Assembly (NCBI RefSeq): GCF_028864635.1
Contig: NZ_CP104850.1
Location: 1,494,001 to 1,558,000 of the forward strand
Origin: Cloacibacterium sp. TD35
GTDB lineage: Bacteria > Bacteroidota > Bacteroidia > Flavobacteriales > Weeksellaceae
Direction of reading: 5' to 3'
DNA length: 64,000 nt
Every line of letters begins with the position of its first letter. The stretch's first letter is position 1. A program made the position numbers and the translations under genes. Positions 7,804-15,657 of this stretch are shown piece by piece. Below the pieces are notes generated by a model, which ran no database searches, was not told the DNA's origin, and saw only the letters and a list, made by a program, of their open reading frames with translations.

Positions 7804-8499
7804 ATGAAACTAATCAATAAATCAAGCGTAGCAGCATTATTTTTATCATCAGCAATGGTGTTAACCAGCTGTGAAGCTATTCAGAATGCAAATAATACTC
7901 AAAAAGGTGCCGTAATTGGTACTGCTGCAGGTGCTGTTTTGGGCGCTGTAATCGGTAATAATGTAGGAAAAGGGGGTAATGCTCCTCAAGGTGCTGTTTT
8001 AGGCGGTGTAGTTGGTGGAGTAGTAGGTGGAGTAATCGGTAATAAAATGGATAAACAAGCCAAAGAAATTAAAGAAGCTTTACCAGGTGCAGAAGTGGTG
8101 AGAGTAAATGAAGGGATTAAAGTAACTTTATCAGAAAATACAGTAAACTTTGATTTTGATTCCTCTAATCTTACTTCAGTAGCTAAATCTAACTTGAATA
8201 AATTAGCAGAAGTCCTTAAAAACAACCCTGATACTAATATCAATATATACGGACATACTGATTCTAGAGGAACAGATGAATACAACCAGAGCTTATCTGA
8301 AAGAAGAGCAAGTTCAGTAGTTAATTATTTAGTTTCTCTAGGCGTAGCAAAATCTAGATTATTTGCAATGGGAGTTGGAGAAAAAGAGCCAATAGCAGAT
8401 AACAGTACTGAAGCAGGTAGAGCTAAAAACCGTAGAGTAGAATTTGCAATTACTGCAAACGAAGAAATGATTAAAGATGCTCAGGCAGAAGCTAAATAA
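7804..8499 (+). CDS. OmpA-family lipoprotein with glycine zipper
   Basis: Lipoprotein of 231 residues with lipobox Cys23 (VLTSC). Residues 33-80 are a glycine-zipper region of repeated GAVLGAVIGN and GGVVGG units, which probably inserts in or lies along a membrane. The C-terminal OmpA-like peptidoglycan-binding domain runs from about 110 to 215. It has the expected NFDFDSSNLT opening, GHTDSRGTDEYNQSLSERRASSV and AKNRRVEFAI, including the Asp and Arg that bind diaminopimelate in the family. It probably tethers the outer membrane to peptidoglycan. Layout resembles the YiaD/Pal-like OmpA lipoproteins. It follows the lipocalin gene by 23 bases and is followed by a strong terminator. Confidence 0.92.
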   Translation: MKLINKSSVAALFLSSAMVLTSCEAIQNANNTQKGAVIGTAAGAVLGAVIGNNVGKGGNAPQGAVLGGVVGGVVGGVIGNKMDKQAKEIKEALPGAEVVRVNEGIKVTLSENTVNFDFDSSNLTSVAKSNLNKLAEVLKNNPDTNINIYGHTDSRGTDEYNQSLSERRASSVVNYLVSLGVAKSRLFAMGVGEKEPIADNSTEAGRAKNRRVEFAITANEEMIKDAQAEAK

Positions 8500-8522
8500 C
8501 ATACAGAAAACATAATCTACTT

Positions 8523-8553
8523 AAATCGCCTTGTTAGCAAGGCGATTTTTATT
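8523..8553 (+). terminator. Rho-independent terminator after the OmpA gene
   Basis: Perfect 11-bp stem, 8523-8533 with 8538-8548, around a TTAG loop, with a T-rich tail. It insulates the following arabinosyl-donor cluster. Confidence 0.93.
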
Positions 8554-8563
8554 TTTTTATTCT

Positions 8564-8571
8564 TAAATTTG
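8564..8571 (+). promoter_or_regulatory. -7 box for the UbiA-DprE cluster
   Basis: TAAATTTG is an exact TAnnTTTG match placed just after the terminator and 19 bases before ATG 8591, implying a leader near 15 bases. No clear -33 TTG is present at the expected distance. Confidence 0.55.
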
Positions 8572-8590
8572 TATAGTATAAAAACTTTTG

Positions 8591-9478
8591 ATGAGAAATT
8601 TTTTAAAACTTTTACGTGTAGAACAATGGGTGAAAAACCTTTTTGTTTTTACACCGCTTTTCTTTTCGGGTAATGTTACACATGTGGATTTAACGCTAAA
8701 AAGCATTTTCGCTTTTTTAGTTTTTTCTTTTACTGCAAGTTCCATTTATATATTGAATGATTACACAGATATAGAATCAGACAAAAAACATCCTGAAAAA
8801 TGTAATAGACCTTTAGCAAGTGGTGCCATTTCTAAAACAGCTGCTAAAATTATTTTTGTACTTCTTGTTTTATCTGTTTTAATGATGATAATCTTTGGTG
8901 GAGACTATTTTCAAAGAGATTTTACCAAATTTTCTATCATCATCGCCTCTTATTTTTTCATGAATATAGCGTACACTTTTAGATTAAAACATGTAGCCAT
9001 TATAGATGTTTGTATTATTGCATCGGGTTTTGTTTTCAGAGTGTTAGCAGGAGGTTATGCTACAGGAATTGTAGTTTCACAATGGGCTATTTTATTGACC
9101 TTTGTTTTGGCATTGGTTTTAGCGATTGGCAAAAGAAGAGGAGAGTTAATAAACGCAGAAGTTTCAGGGAAAACTAGAAAAGCACTTGATGGTTATAACG
9201 TACAGTTTGCAGATATTGCTCTTTCTATTTCGGTAACTTTGGCAATTGTTTGTTATCTCATGTTTACCTTAACTCCTGAAGTTCAAGAAAAATTTGGGGT
9301 TAGAGTTTTTTATACCGTTTTATTTGTGGTTTTTGCTTTTTTAAGGTATTTACAGCAAACATTGGTGTATAATAAAACCGAATCTCCTACTAAAATTGTC
9401 TATAAAGACAGATATATACAAATAACCATTCTCATTTGGTTAATAGCATTTTTGTTATTAATATATTTAAAAAAATGA
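8591..9478 (+). CDS. UbiA-family prenyltransferase, decaprenyl-phosphate phosphoribosyltransferase-like
   Basis: Polytopic inner-membrane enzyme of 295 residues. The prenyl-phosphate and Mg-binding motif NDYTDIESD (Asn56, Asp57, Asp60, Asp64) is followed by KHPEKCNRPLASGAI, the form seen in the phosphoribosyltransferase branch (Rv3806c/DppR type), rather than in quinone or heme UbiA enzymes. GKRRGEL near residue 180 is another feature of that branch. The likely reaction is transfer of 5-phosphoribose from PRPP to a polyprenyl phosphate. I chose ATG 8591 over the preceding TTG. The stop overlaps the start of the DprE1-like gene by four bases (ATGA), which links them tightly and supports the substrate assignment. 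Confidence 0.85.
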   Translation: MRNFLKLLRVEQWVKNLFVFTPLFFSGNVTHVDLTLKSIFAFLVFSFTASSIYILNDYTDIESDKKHPEKCNRPLASGAISKTAAKIIFVLLVLSVLMMIIFGGDYFQRDFTKFSIIIASYFFMNIAYTFRLKHVAIIDVCIIASGFVFRVLAGGYATGIVVSQWAILLTFVLALVLAIGKRRGELINAEVSGKTRKALDGYNVQFADIALSISVTLAIVCYLMFTLTPEVQEKFGVRVFYTVLFVVFAFLRYLQQTLVYNKTESPTKIVYKDRYIQITILIWLIAFLLLIYLKK

Positions 9479-10791
9479 AGCCAGATTTCATAAAAAATGT
9501 TTCTACATGGGGTAACTATCCCATCGTGAAAAAACTGTTCAAAGCAGAAGAAGATTACGGTAAAATAAGAGAATTTCTAAAACATAATAACGAAGTTATT
9601 GCGTACGGAAACGGAAGATGCTATGGAGATGCTGCCTTGGCTGAAGCTATGTTTTCTACAAAGAAATTAAATAAATTTATAAGTTTTGACCGTTTAAATG
9701 GCATTTTAGAATGTGAGTCTGGAGTTTTGCTTTCAGAAATTTTAGAAATCACGGTGCCTCAAGGTTACTTTTTAGCCATCACACCAGGAACTAAATTTAT
9801 TACATTGGGTGGAGCGATTGCGTCAAACATTCATGGGAAAAATCACCATGCAGAAGGTGGTTTTTCGGAGTGTGTAATTGAATTTAAAATGATGGTAGAA
9901 GATGGCGAAATCATCACGTGTTCTAGAGAAGAAAATGCAGAGAAATTTTGGGCTACTTTCGGAGCAATGGGACTTACCGGAATTATTCTTTCTGCTAAAA
10001 TTAAACTCAAAAATATAGAATCGGCATACATTCGTCAAGAATCAATTAAGGCTGAAAATCTAGACGAAATCTTCCAACTTTTCGAAGAATCAGAAGACTG
10101 GACTTATACCGTGGCCTGGATAGATTGCTTGCAAAAAGGTAAAAACATAGGCAGAAGTATTTTAATGAGAGGGGAGTTCGCGCTCAGAGCAGAGTTGCCC
10201 CAAAAATGGCAAGAAAATCCATTGAGATTAAAGAAAAAACTCAGTCCTACCATTCCGTTTTATTTTCCAAGTTTTGTATTGAATAGTTTTTCTGTAAGAG
10301 CTTTTAACTTTATGTATTTCAATAAACAAAGACAAAAAGAAGTGAAAAATTATATAGATTACGAGACTTTTTTCTATCCTCTAGATGCCATTAATGACTG
10401 GAATAAAATTTACGGAAAAGGTGGTTTTATTCAATACCAAATGGTGATACCAAAAGAAAAAGGAAAAGAAGGCATGAAAAAAATCTTAGAAACCATTGGT
10501 AGAAGTGGTCAAGGTTCGTTTTTAGCAGTTCTTAAACTTTTTGGCAAAGGAAATCCAGAAGCGTATAATTCTTTCCCATTTGAAGGTTATACCCTCGCCT
10601 TAGACTTTAAAATCAATAGAGAATTAAGACAATTGGTAGATAATTTAGATAAAATTGTAGAAGAATTTGGTGGTAGAATTTACTTGACCAAAGACAGCAT
10701 GAGCAAATCTTCACTCACCAATTATCTGAAAAATGTAGACAGCTCTAAATTTGTTTCTCTTCAAAGCAAAAGAATAAAAAGAGGTTCTTAA
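9475..10791 (+). CDS. DprE1-like FAD-dependent polyprenylphosphoryl-ribose oxidase
   Basis: FAD-binding oxidoreductase of the PCMH/ALO type, 438 residues. The FAD domain shows YGNGRCYGDAA, the PGT-KFITLGGAIASN loop and HGKNHH (His120 to His125), the same hexapeptide as in mycobacterial DprE1. FGAMGLTGIILSAKIKL follows. The C-terminal substrate domain includes GSFLAVLKLFGKGN and ends near IYLTKDSMSKSS. By analogy it oxidises the 2'-hydroxyl of polyprenylphosphoryl-ribose to the keto form. ATG 9475 gives the four-base ATGA overlap with the UbiA gene; the in-frame ATA/GTG region upstream is only a frame extension. It is followed after 38 bases by the partner reductase. Substrate is inferred from motif and neighbours. 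Confidence 0.88.
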   Translation: MKPDFIKNVSTWGNYPIVKKLFKAEEDYGKIREFLKHNNEVIAYGNGRCYGDAALAEAMFSTKKLNKFISFDRLNGILECESGVLLSEILEITVPQGYFLAITPGTKFITLGGAIASNIHGKNHHAEGGFSECVIEFKMMVEDGEIITCSREENAEKFWATFGAMGLTGIILSAKIKLKNIESAYIRQESIKAENLDEIFQLFEESEDWTYTVAWIDCLQKGKNIGRSILMRGEFALRAELPQKWQENPLRLKKKLSPTIPFYFPSFVLNSFSVRAFNFMYFNKQRQKEVKNYIDYETFFYPLDAINDWNKIYGKGGFIQYQMVIPKEKGKEGMKKILETIGRSGQGSFLAVLKLFGKGNPEAYNSFPFEGYTLALDFKINRELRQLVDNLDKIVEEFGGRIYLTKDSMSKSSLTNYLKNVDSSKFVSLQSKRIKRGS

Positions 10792-10829
10792 TCAAAAAAA
10801 CTAAATCATTCATAACTAACTTATTGCAC

Positions 10830-11555
10830 ATGATTATTCTTGGTTCCACATCAGAAGTTGCACAAGCATTTGTAGAAAAAGCACTAGCTGCTGGTGAAAA
10901 ATTCCCTAAAATTTATCTGGTTACTTCTAGCCGAGAAACCACAGAACGTTTTGCTAAGCATATCGATGTGAAATTTCTACAGCCATCAGAAATCATAGAA
11001 TTAGATTTGACTCAAGAAATCAATTATTCTGTTTTTGAAAATGTAGACTCAGATTTGCTTTTCTGTGCTACTGGTTATTTAGGTTTGGGAACCGAAGATG
11101 GTTTGTATGATGATAAAAACACCGAGAAAATCATCGACATTAATTACGCAAAATTGGTTCCTGTAATCAATTATTTTGCTAAAAAAATGGAAAGCAAAAG
11201 AAGCGGAAACATCATCGCGCTTTCCTCTGTAGCAGGAGATAGAGGAAGACAGAGTAATTTTATCTATGGAAGTGCAAAAGCAGCTTTTACAGCCTATTTA
11301 AGCGGATTGAGAAATTATCTTTTTTCTAAAAAAGTTCATGTGATGACGGTAAAACCAGGTTTTATGGAAACCAAAATGACCGAAGGTTTACCACTCAATC
11401 CAAAGCTTACAGCAACACCAAAACAAGCGGCAGAATGCATTTATAAAGCCTATAAAAAGCAAAAAAACATAGTTTATGTTTTGCCAATTTGGAGATTAAT
11501 CATGCTCATCATCATTCATATTCCTGAATTTATTTTTAAGAAATTGAAACTGTAA
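10830..11555 (+). CDS. DprE2-like short-chain dehydrogenase
   Basis: NAD(P)H-dependent SDR, 241 residues. The N-terminal cofactor loop is MIILGSTSEVAQAF, a degenerate GxxxGxG typical of DprE2-like proteins rather than classical SDRs. Catalytic residues are Ser132/133 in ALSSVAGDRG, and Tyr146 and Lys150 in YGSAK. The hydrophobic-basic C-terminus (LIMLIIIHIPEFIFKKLKL) could sit on the membrane near a polyprenyl substrate. By analogy it reduces the 2-keto intermediate to the arabino form, as partner of the DprE1-like protein. ATG 10830 is used rather than TTG 10824. The next gene begins with GTG immediately after the stop. Confidence 0.86.
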   Translation: MIILGSTSEVAQAFVEKALAAGEKFPKIYLVTSSRETTERFAKHIDVKFLQPSEIIELDLTQEINYSVFENVDSDLLFCATGYLGLGTEDGLYDDKNTEKIIDINYAKLVPVINYFAKKMESKRSGNIIALSSVAGDRGRQSNFIYGSAKAAFTAYLSGLRNYLFSKKVHVMTVKPGFMETKMTEGLPLNPKLTATPKQAAECIYKAYKKQKNIVYVLPIWRLIMLIIIHIPEFIFKKLKL

Positions 11556-12167
11556 GTGAAACAAAAAATATTGTATAAATCAAATCTAATTTCTATTATG
11601 AATGTATTTTTCGTAATAGGAATTATTTTTTGTGGTTTAATGATAAAATTAACTTTTCATAGTGATTTTCCTGAAAGAGAATCAGAAGAGTTTTATATTG
11701 TTTTAATTATCACTTCTTTATTTGGAATAATGATTTTAGGTTGTTTATATTATTTGCTTAAAATTCAAATTCTAACCCTTACCAAAGAAAATTTAGTTTT
11801 GTCATATCTGTTTTTTCCTTATAAAATAAAAATTAAGTTTGATGATATAAAACAAATTAGACAAATTTCAAAAGAGGTTAAAACTTCTGGAACTCTTTTT
11901 TCAGAGGGAATTCATATCACAAATTCGTTTGAAACGTATATAGATTTAGAAAACGGAAAGTCTATTAAAACTTATGCGTTAAACAAATATGAATATCAAG
12001 AAGTTTTAAAATTAATAAGGAAACTAAAAACAGGCGAAGGTAAACTAGAAGTGTATAAGCAATCATGGATAATATTTCTTCTTGAAAATTTTATCGCTCT
12101 TGTATTTTTAATATTAGTTTTAGTTTTGACTATAGGATTGTCAAACGCTCTATTCTTTAATAACTAA
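11556..12167 (+). CDS. Unknown membrane protein, possible PH-like domain between TM segments
   Basis: I do not recognise this 203-residue protein with certainty. Two hydrophobic segments near residues 14-30 and 46-66 are followed by about 110 residues of strand-like sequence (LTLTKENLVLSYLFFPYKIKIKF, DDIKQIRQI), then a last TM near residues 172-195. The TM hairpin plus a short beta-rich segment resembles bacterial PH (bPH/YdbS-like) proteins. The start is GTG 11556, directly abutting the DprE2 stop; an internal ATG at 11598 (residue 15) is the alternative. The local composition is more A/T-rich and Lys/Ile-rich than its neighbours. Its place inside the polyprenyl-arabinose cluster suggests, but does not show, a related role. 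Confidence 0.6.
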   Translation: MKQKILYKSNLISIMNVFFVIGIIFCGLMIKLTFHSDFPERESEEFYIVLIITSLFGIMILGCLYYLLKIQILTLTKENLVLSYLFFPYKIKIKFDDIKQIRQISKEVKTSGTLFSEGIHITNSFETYIDLENGKSIKTYALNKYEYQEVLKLIRKLKTGEGKLEVYKQSWIIFLLENFIALVFLILVLVLTIGLSNALFFNN

Positions 12168-12243
12168 ATTTCTTAAATTCGCCAGCGAATACTTAATGTT
12201 TCTTAAGAATTTAATGTATTCTTAATGGTTTAATAATAATTTG

Positions 12244-12831
12244 ATGAAAAAGCTATATCTGTTTGATTTTGATGGGACGATTACGTACAAAGACACCATG
12301 TTTTTGTATCTACAGTTTTATAATGAAAAAAAATATTTCTGGAATTTTCTGAAACATATTCCGCTATTTATTTTGGTGAAATTACACTTGGCAAATGCAG
12401 AAAAAGTGAAGAAAAGTTTCATCAGTTCTATTCTAAAAGGGGAAAGAGAAGAAAAAATCAAGAGAATTTCTCAAGATTTTATCGATAAATTTTATCCGAA
12501 AATCATCAGAGAAAACGCTTTAGAATTTATAGAAAATATTGATAAAGAACTTACAGAAAGTTACTTAATAACCGCTTCTCTTGATATTTGGGTGAGACCT
12601 TTTGCCGAAAAAATGGGAATGAAATTTTTGGCTACAGAAGCCCGTTTCGAAAATGGAATTTTCACTGGGCATTTCAAAACCAGAAATAACAACGGTAAAG
12701 AAAAAGTAAACCGAATTAAAAAAGAAATAGAAGGCAAAAAGTACGATAAAATCATCGCTTTTGGGGATACTTCAGGAGATTTGCCCATGCTTTCTCTCGC
12801 ACACGAATCTCATTACAGATTTTTTCATTAA
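12244..12831 (+). CDS. HAD-IB family hydrolase (SerB-like phosphatase)
   Basis: HAD-superfamily phosphatase of 195 residues. Motif I is FDFDGTI with nucleophile Asp8 and Asp10, motif II is TASLD, and motif IV is FGDTSGDLPML near the C-terminus. A helical cap of about 90 residues lies between motifs I and II, as in HAD-IB (phosphoserine phosphatase-like) proteins. ATG 12244 is preferred to TTG 12241. In this context it could remove the 5-phosphate from polyprenyl-phosphoribose, a step needed between the UbiA and DprE1 reactions; HAD domains also occur fused to such UbiA enzymes in other bacteria. It is 76 bases from the preceding gene, so it may have its own promoter. The substrate is inferred. 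Confidence 0.8.
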   Translation: MKKLYLFDFDGTITYKDTMFLYLQFYNEKKYFWNFLKHIPLFILVKLHLANAEKVKKSFISSILKGEREEKIKRISQDFIDKFYPKIIRENALEFIENIDKELTESYLITASLDIWVRPFAEKMGMKFLATEARFENGIFTGHFKTRNNNGKEKVNRIKKEIEGKKYDKIIAFGDTSGDLPMLSLAHESHYRFFH

Positions 12832-12903
12832 TTTCGTCGCGTTAAATTCTAAAATTGAGAAATTAAGATTTTCTATCTTAATGCTCACAAATATTTCCTA
12901 AAA

Positions 12904-14046
12904 ATGACACAGATATATTTAGATAATGCTGCTACTACACCACTTTTAGACGAAGTGATAGATGCGATGGTAGTGGTCATGAAAAACAATTTCGGGAATC
13001 CTTCTTCTACACATACCCTTGGTCAAGAAGCCAAAACGATTCTAGAAGAAACCCGTAGAAAAATTGCCACTTCTTTACATGTTTCCCCAGCAGAAATTAT
13101 CTACACCTCTTGCGGAACTGAAGCCAATAATTTAATTCTGAAATCTGCGGTTGAAGATTTAAAAATCGAAAGAATTATTACCACAGAACTAGAACATAAA
13201 TGTGTAGCAGAATCGGTAGAAAATCTCAAAAATTCTAAAAACGTAGAAGTAATCTACCTCAATGTCAATGAAAAAGGAGATGTAGATATAGATCAATTAC
13301 AGCAGCTTTTGAAGTCTTCAGATAAAAAGACTTTGGTGAGTTTAATGCACGGCAATAATGAAATCGGTAATCTTTTAGACCTTGATAAAGTTGCAAATAT
13401 TTGCAAAGAAAACGGAGCGTATTTTCATTCGGATACGGTTCAAACGATGGCACATTTGCCTTTGGATTTTTCTAAAACTTTAGTAGATTTTGCAAGTTGT
13501 AGTGCGCACAAATTCCATGGGCCAAAAGGTGCAGGTTTTGCTTTCATCAGAAAGTCTACTCATTTAAAAGCTCAAATTCACGGTGGAACTCAAGAGCGAA
13601 ATTTAAGAGCTGGAACTGAAAACGTGGTAGGAATTGCAGGATTAGGAAAGGCATTTGAAATTGCTACTGACAATTTAGAAAAATTCTCTTCTCATATTCA
13701 AGAAATTAAGGATTACGCCATCCAAAGACTTTCAGAAAAAATTCCAGGAATTCTTTTTAATGGAAGAAGTGCAGAAAGTGATATGAGTCTTTATACGGTT
13801 TTAAGTGTTTCTTTACCTTCACAGAATCCGTTGATTGGGTTACAGCTAGACATGAAAGGAATTGCAGTTTCACAAGGAAGTGCATGTAGTTCTGGAGCAG
13901 CAAAACCATCATCTGTACTTTCTAAAATTTTAAGTGAAGAAACCCAGCAAAACACTACTCCGCTTAGAATTTCTTTTTCTCACAAAACAACAAAAGAAGA
14001 AATAGATGCGCTGGTTAATGCATTGGTAGAAATCTTGCGATTATAG
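12904..14046 (+). CDS. Cysteine desulfurase (IscS/NifS family)
   Basis: PLP-dependent enzyme that converts cysteine to alanine plus persulfide sulfur for Fe-S clusters or tRNA thiolation. Length is 380 residues. The opening YLDNAATTPL, the PLP-lysine motif SAHKFHGPKG (Lys203) and the mobile-loop catalytic cysteine GSACSSGAAKPS (Cys328) are all present. The loop form and total length fit the NifS/IscS (class I) branch rather than SufS. There are no iscU or suf genes next to it. Start ATG 12904 gives the conserved MTQIYLDNAATTP N-terminus. A small hairpin (12862-12882) without a T tail lies upstream. Confidence 0.93.
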   Translation: MTQIYLDNAATTPLLDEVIDAMVVVMKNNFGNPSSTHTLGQEAKTILEETRRKIATSLHVSPAEIIYTSCGTEANNLILKSAVEDLKIERIITTELEHKCVAESVENLKNSKNVEVIYLNVNEKGDVDIDQLQQLLKSSDKKTLVSLMHGNNEIGNLLDLDKVANICKENGAYFHSDTVQTMAHLPLDFSKTLVDFASCSAHKFHGPKGAGFAFIRKSTHLKAQIHGGTQERNLRAGTENVVGIAGLGKAFEIATDNLEKFSSHIQEIKDYAIQRLSEKIPGILFNGRSAESDMSLYTVLSVSLPSQNPLIGLQLDMKGIAVSQGSACSSGAAKPSSVLSKILSEETQQNTTPLRISFSHKTTKEEIDALVNALVEILRL

Positions 14047-14100
14047 AAAAAGATAATGGTTCGCATAGACAATACTTTTAAAAAATTGGCAAGAATATTG

Positions 14101-14108
14101 TAAATTTG
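14101..14108 (+). promoter_or_regulatory. -7 box for thioredoxin gene
   Basis: TAAATTTG is an exact TAnnTTTG match 44 bases before the trxA start. The nearest TTG (14086-14088) is too close to serve as -33, so the upstream element is unclear. Confidence 0.5.
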
Positions 14109-14152
14109 TAACCTGAAATCAATAAATAATTAAAAACAAATATTAAAGAATT

Positions 14153-14470
14153 ATGGCAGTAGAATTAACAGACAGCAATTTTCAAGAATTGGTATTAAAT
14201 TCAGATAAACCAGTATTAGTAGATTTTTGGGCAGCTTGGTGTGGACCATGTAGAATGCTTGGACCAATCATTGAAGAACTTCATGATGATTTCCAAGGAA
14301 AAGCGATAGTAGGAAAAGTAGATGTAGATAATAATCAACAAGTATCTATGGATTATGGGATTAGAAATATCCCTACTGTTTTGATTTTTAAGAACGGAGA
14401 AGTAGTAGATAAATTCGTAGGTGTAGCTCCTAAAGCGGCTATTGCAGAGAAATTAAACGCATATTTGTAA
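14153..14470 (+). CDS. trxA: Thioredoxin
   Basis: Cytoplasmic thiol-disulfide oxidoreductase of 105 residues, the standard length. The redox motif is WCGPC with Cys30 and Cys33. The cis-proline loop is RNIPTVLIFKNGEVV, and VLVDFWAAWCGPC and VGKVDVDNN are classical thioredoxin segments. There is no signal peptide. It is a single-gene unit: its own -7 box upstream and a hairpin terminator 20 bases downstream. Confidence 0.95.
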   Translation: MAVELTDSNFQELVLNSDKPVLVDFWAAWCGPCRMLGPIIEELHDDFQGKAIVGKVDVDNNQQVSMDYGIRNIPTVLIFKNGEVVDKFVGVAPKAAIAEKLNAYL

Positions 14471-14490
14471 AAAAAATATAATTGAAAATG

Positions 14491-14521
14491 AATGCTTTCC
14501 GTTTTGGGGAGCATTTTTTTT
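14491..14521 (+). terminator. Rho-independent terminator after trxA
   Basis: AATGCTTTCC (14491-14500) pairs with GGGGAGCATT (14506-14515), including two G-U pairs, with a 5-base loop and a T tract. Confidence 0.85.
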
Positions 14522-14530
14522 ATAAAAATA

Positions 14531-14561
14531 TTTGCAGTATTCAATAAAAGTTGTAATTTTG
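14531..14561 (+). promoter_or_regulatory. Full -33/-7 promoter of the tRNA-Asp pair
   Basis: TTTG at 14531-14534 and TAATTTTG at 14554-14561 are separated by exactly 19 bases, matching the Bacteroidetes housekeeping promoter. Transcription would start near 14567, about 30 bases before the first tRNA. Confidence 0.8.
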
Positions 14562-14597
14562 CCATCACGAAAAAAGAGCAATGTTCTTTAATTAAAA

Positions 14598-14671
14598 GAT
14601 CCGGTAGTTCAGTTGGTTAGAATGCCGCCCTGTCACGGCGGAGGTCGCGGGTTCGAGTCCCGTCCGGATCG
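14598..14671 (+). tRNA. tRNA-Asp (anticodon GTC), copy 1
   Basis: A 74-nt cloverleaf. The acceptor stem GATCCGG pairs with CCGGATC, followed by discriminator G. The anticodon stem CCGCC/GGCGG encloses CTGTCAC, giving anticodon GTC at 14632-14634. The T arm contains GGTTCGAGTCC. CCA is not encoded in the DNA. Confidence 0.97.
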
Positions 14672-14703
14672 CAAAAAGTTTATCAATTACTTTTCAAAAA
14701 ATT

Positions 14704-14777
14704 GATCCGGTAGTTCAGTTGGTTAGAATGCCGCCCTGTCACGGCGGAGGTCGCGGGTTCGAGTCCCGTCCGGATCG
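14704..14777 (+). tRNA. tRNA-Asp (anticodon GTC), copy 2
   Basis: Base-for-base repeat of the first tRNA-Asp over all 74 positions, after a 32-base AT-rich spacer. No separate promoter is seen, so both probably come from one transcript ended by the hairpin at 14799. Confidence 0.97.
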
Positions 14778-14798
14778 CAAGCAGAAATACAAAATCTA

Positions 14799-14838
14799 AA
14801 AAACCCTTTAAATGAAAATTTAAAGGGTTTTTGTTTTT
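14799..14838 (+). terminator. Rho-independent terminator after the tRNA pair
   Basis: A 15-bp perfect stem (14799-14813 with 14818-14832) closed by a GAAA tetraloop and followed by a T-rich tail. Confidence 0.93.
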
Positions 14839-14926
14839 TAAGACTTATATTTTTTGATAAGAAGTAAAATCTTAAAAAGAAATCAATAAAATTAAATTTT
14901 TCAAAAATAAATTAAGAAAATCTACA

Positions 14927-15595
14927 ATGAAGACTAAACTATTTTTATCTATAGCCTTTTTGTTTACATCGATTATGCTTTTAGACGCGCAAGAAACTGC
15001 TACTGTTCAAATAAAAAATCCACCAGTAATTGTGGAAACTGTTTTTGGAGATAAAGCATTAGGATTTCAAACTACTTTTCAGAAAAAATTGACAAGTGCT
15101 CCTAAATTTGGAATATTTGCAGTAAGTGACATTATCGGAACATGGGATAAGGATGATACTGATGGTTATATGGTTCAAGGGAATATTACTTACGAGTTTA
15201 CGAAAAATTTTAACTTAATGGGAGGTTTTCACATGGCTACAGGTGTAGATATCAGACCAGCAGTAGGAGTGATTTATTCTAAAGGCTCTCCAGATTATGT
15301 AATTGTTTTTAATCCGCGTTACTATATAGATGATAATGGAGAAGTGGAGGCTTTTTTAATGGGAGAGTATAAACCAAAACTTTCAGAAAATTGGAGATTT
15401 TATTCCAAAATTCAAGCGATGTATGCTGCACTTACCAATGAAGGTAATCCTCACACCAGAAGCTATCTTAGATTAAGAGCTGGTGTTAATTACAATGAAA
15501 TTTCTTTCGGGTTAGCAAGTAATTTTGAATATTTTGGCCCACAAAAGTTTAACCAGAATAATTTTGGAGTTTTTGTATCTACCGCATTATTCTAA
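14927..15595 (+). CDS. Putative outer-membrane beta-barrel protein
   Basis: Exported 222-residue protein of unknown function. A signal peptide (ending LLDAQ) is followed by a chain of alternating polar/hydrophobic strands typical of a small barrel, for example FNLMGGFHMATGV, YVIVFNPRYYID, FLMGEYKPKL and ISFGLASNFEYFG. The C-terminus ends in Phe (VFVSTALF), the usual last-strand signal for outer-membrane insertion. It resembles conserved Flavobacteriia hypothetical barrels. It stands alone between the tRNA terminator and a thioesterase gene 62 bases downstream. Barrel nature is inferred from the strand pattern. Confidence 0.7.
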   Translation: MKTKLFLSIAFLFTSIMLLDAQETATVQIKNPPVIVETVFGDKALGFQTTFQKKLTSAPKFGIFAVSDIIGTWDKDDTDGYMVQGNITYEFTKNFNLMGGFHMATGVDIRPAVGVIYSKGSPDYVIVFNPRYYIDDNGEVEAFLMGEYKPKLSENWRFYSKIQAMYAALTNEGNPHTRSYLRLRAGVNYNEISFGLASNFEYFGPQKFNQNNFGVFVSTALF

Positions 15596-15657
15596 AAAAG
15601 TATGTTTAGTTTGTCTTTTTATGAAAATTAAGTTGGTAATTTTATAAAAATTTTAAA

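Noticed and set aside
7986-8285. Antisense open frame over the OmpA gene
   Set aside because: It is a shadow of the Gly-rich repeat and OmpA codons, with no signals of its own.
12862-12882. Hairpin before the cysteine desulfurase as a terminator
   Set aside because: The 8-bp stem has no T tract on the plus strand; it may be only AT-rich symmetry.
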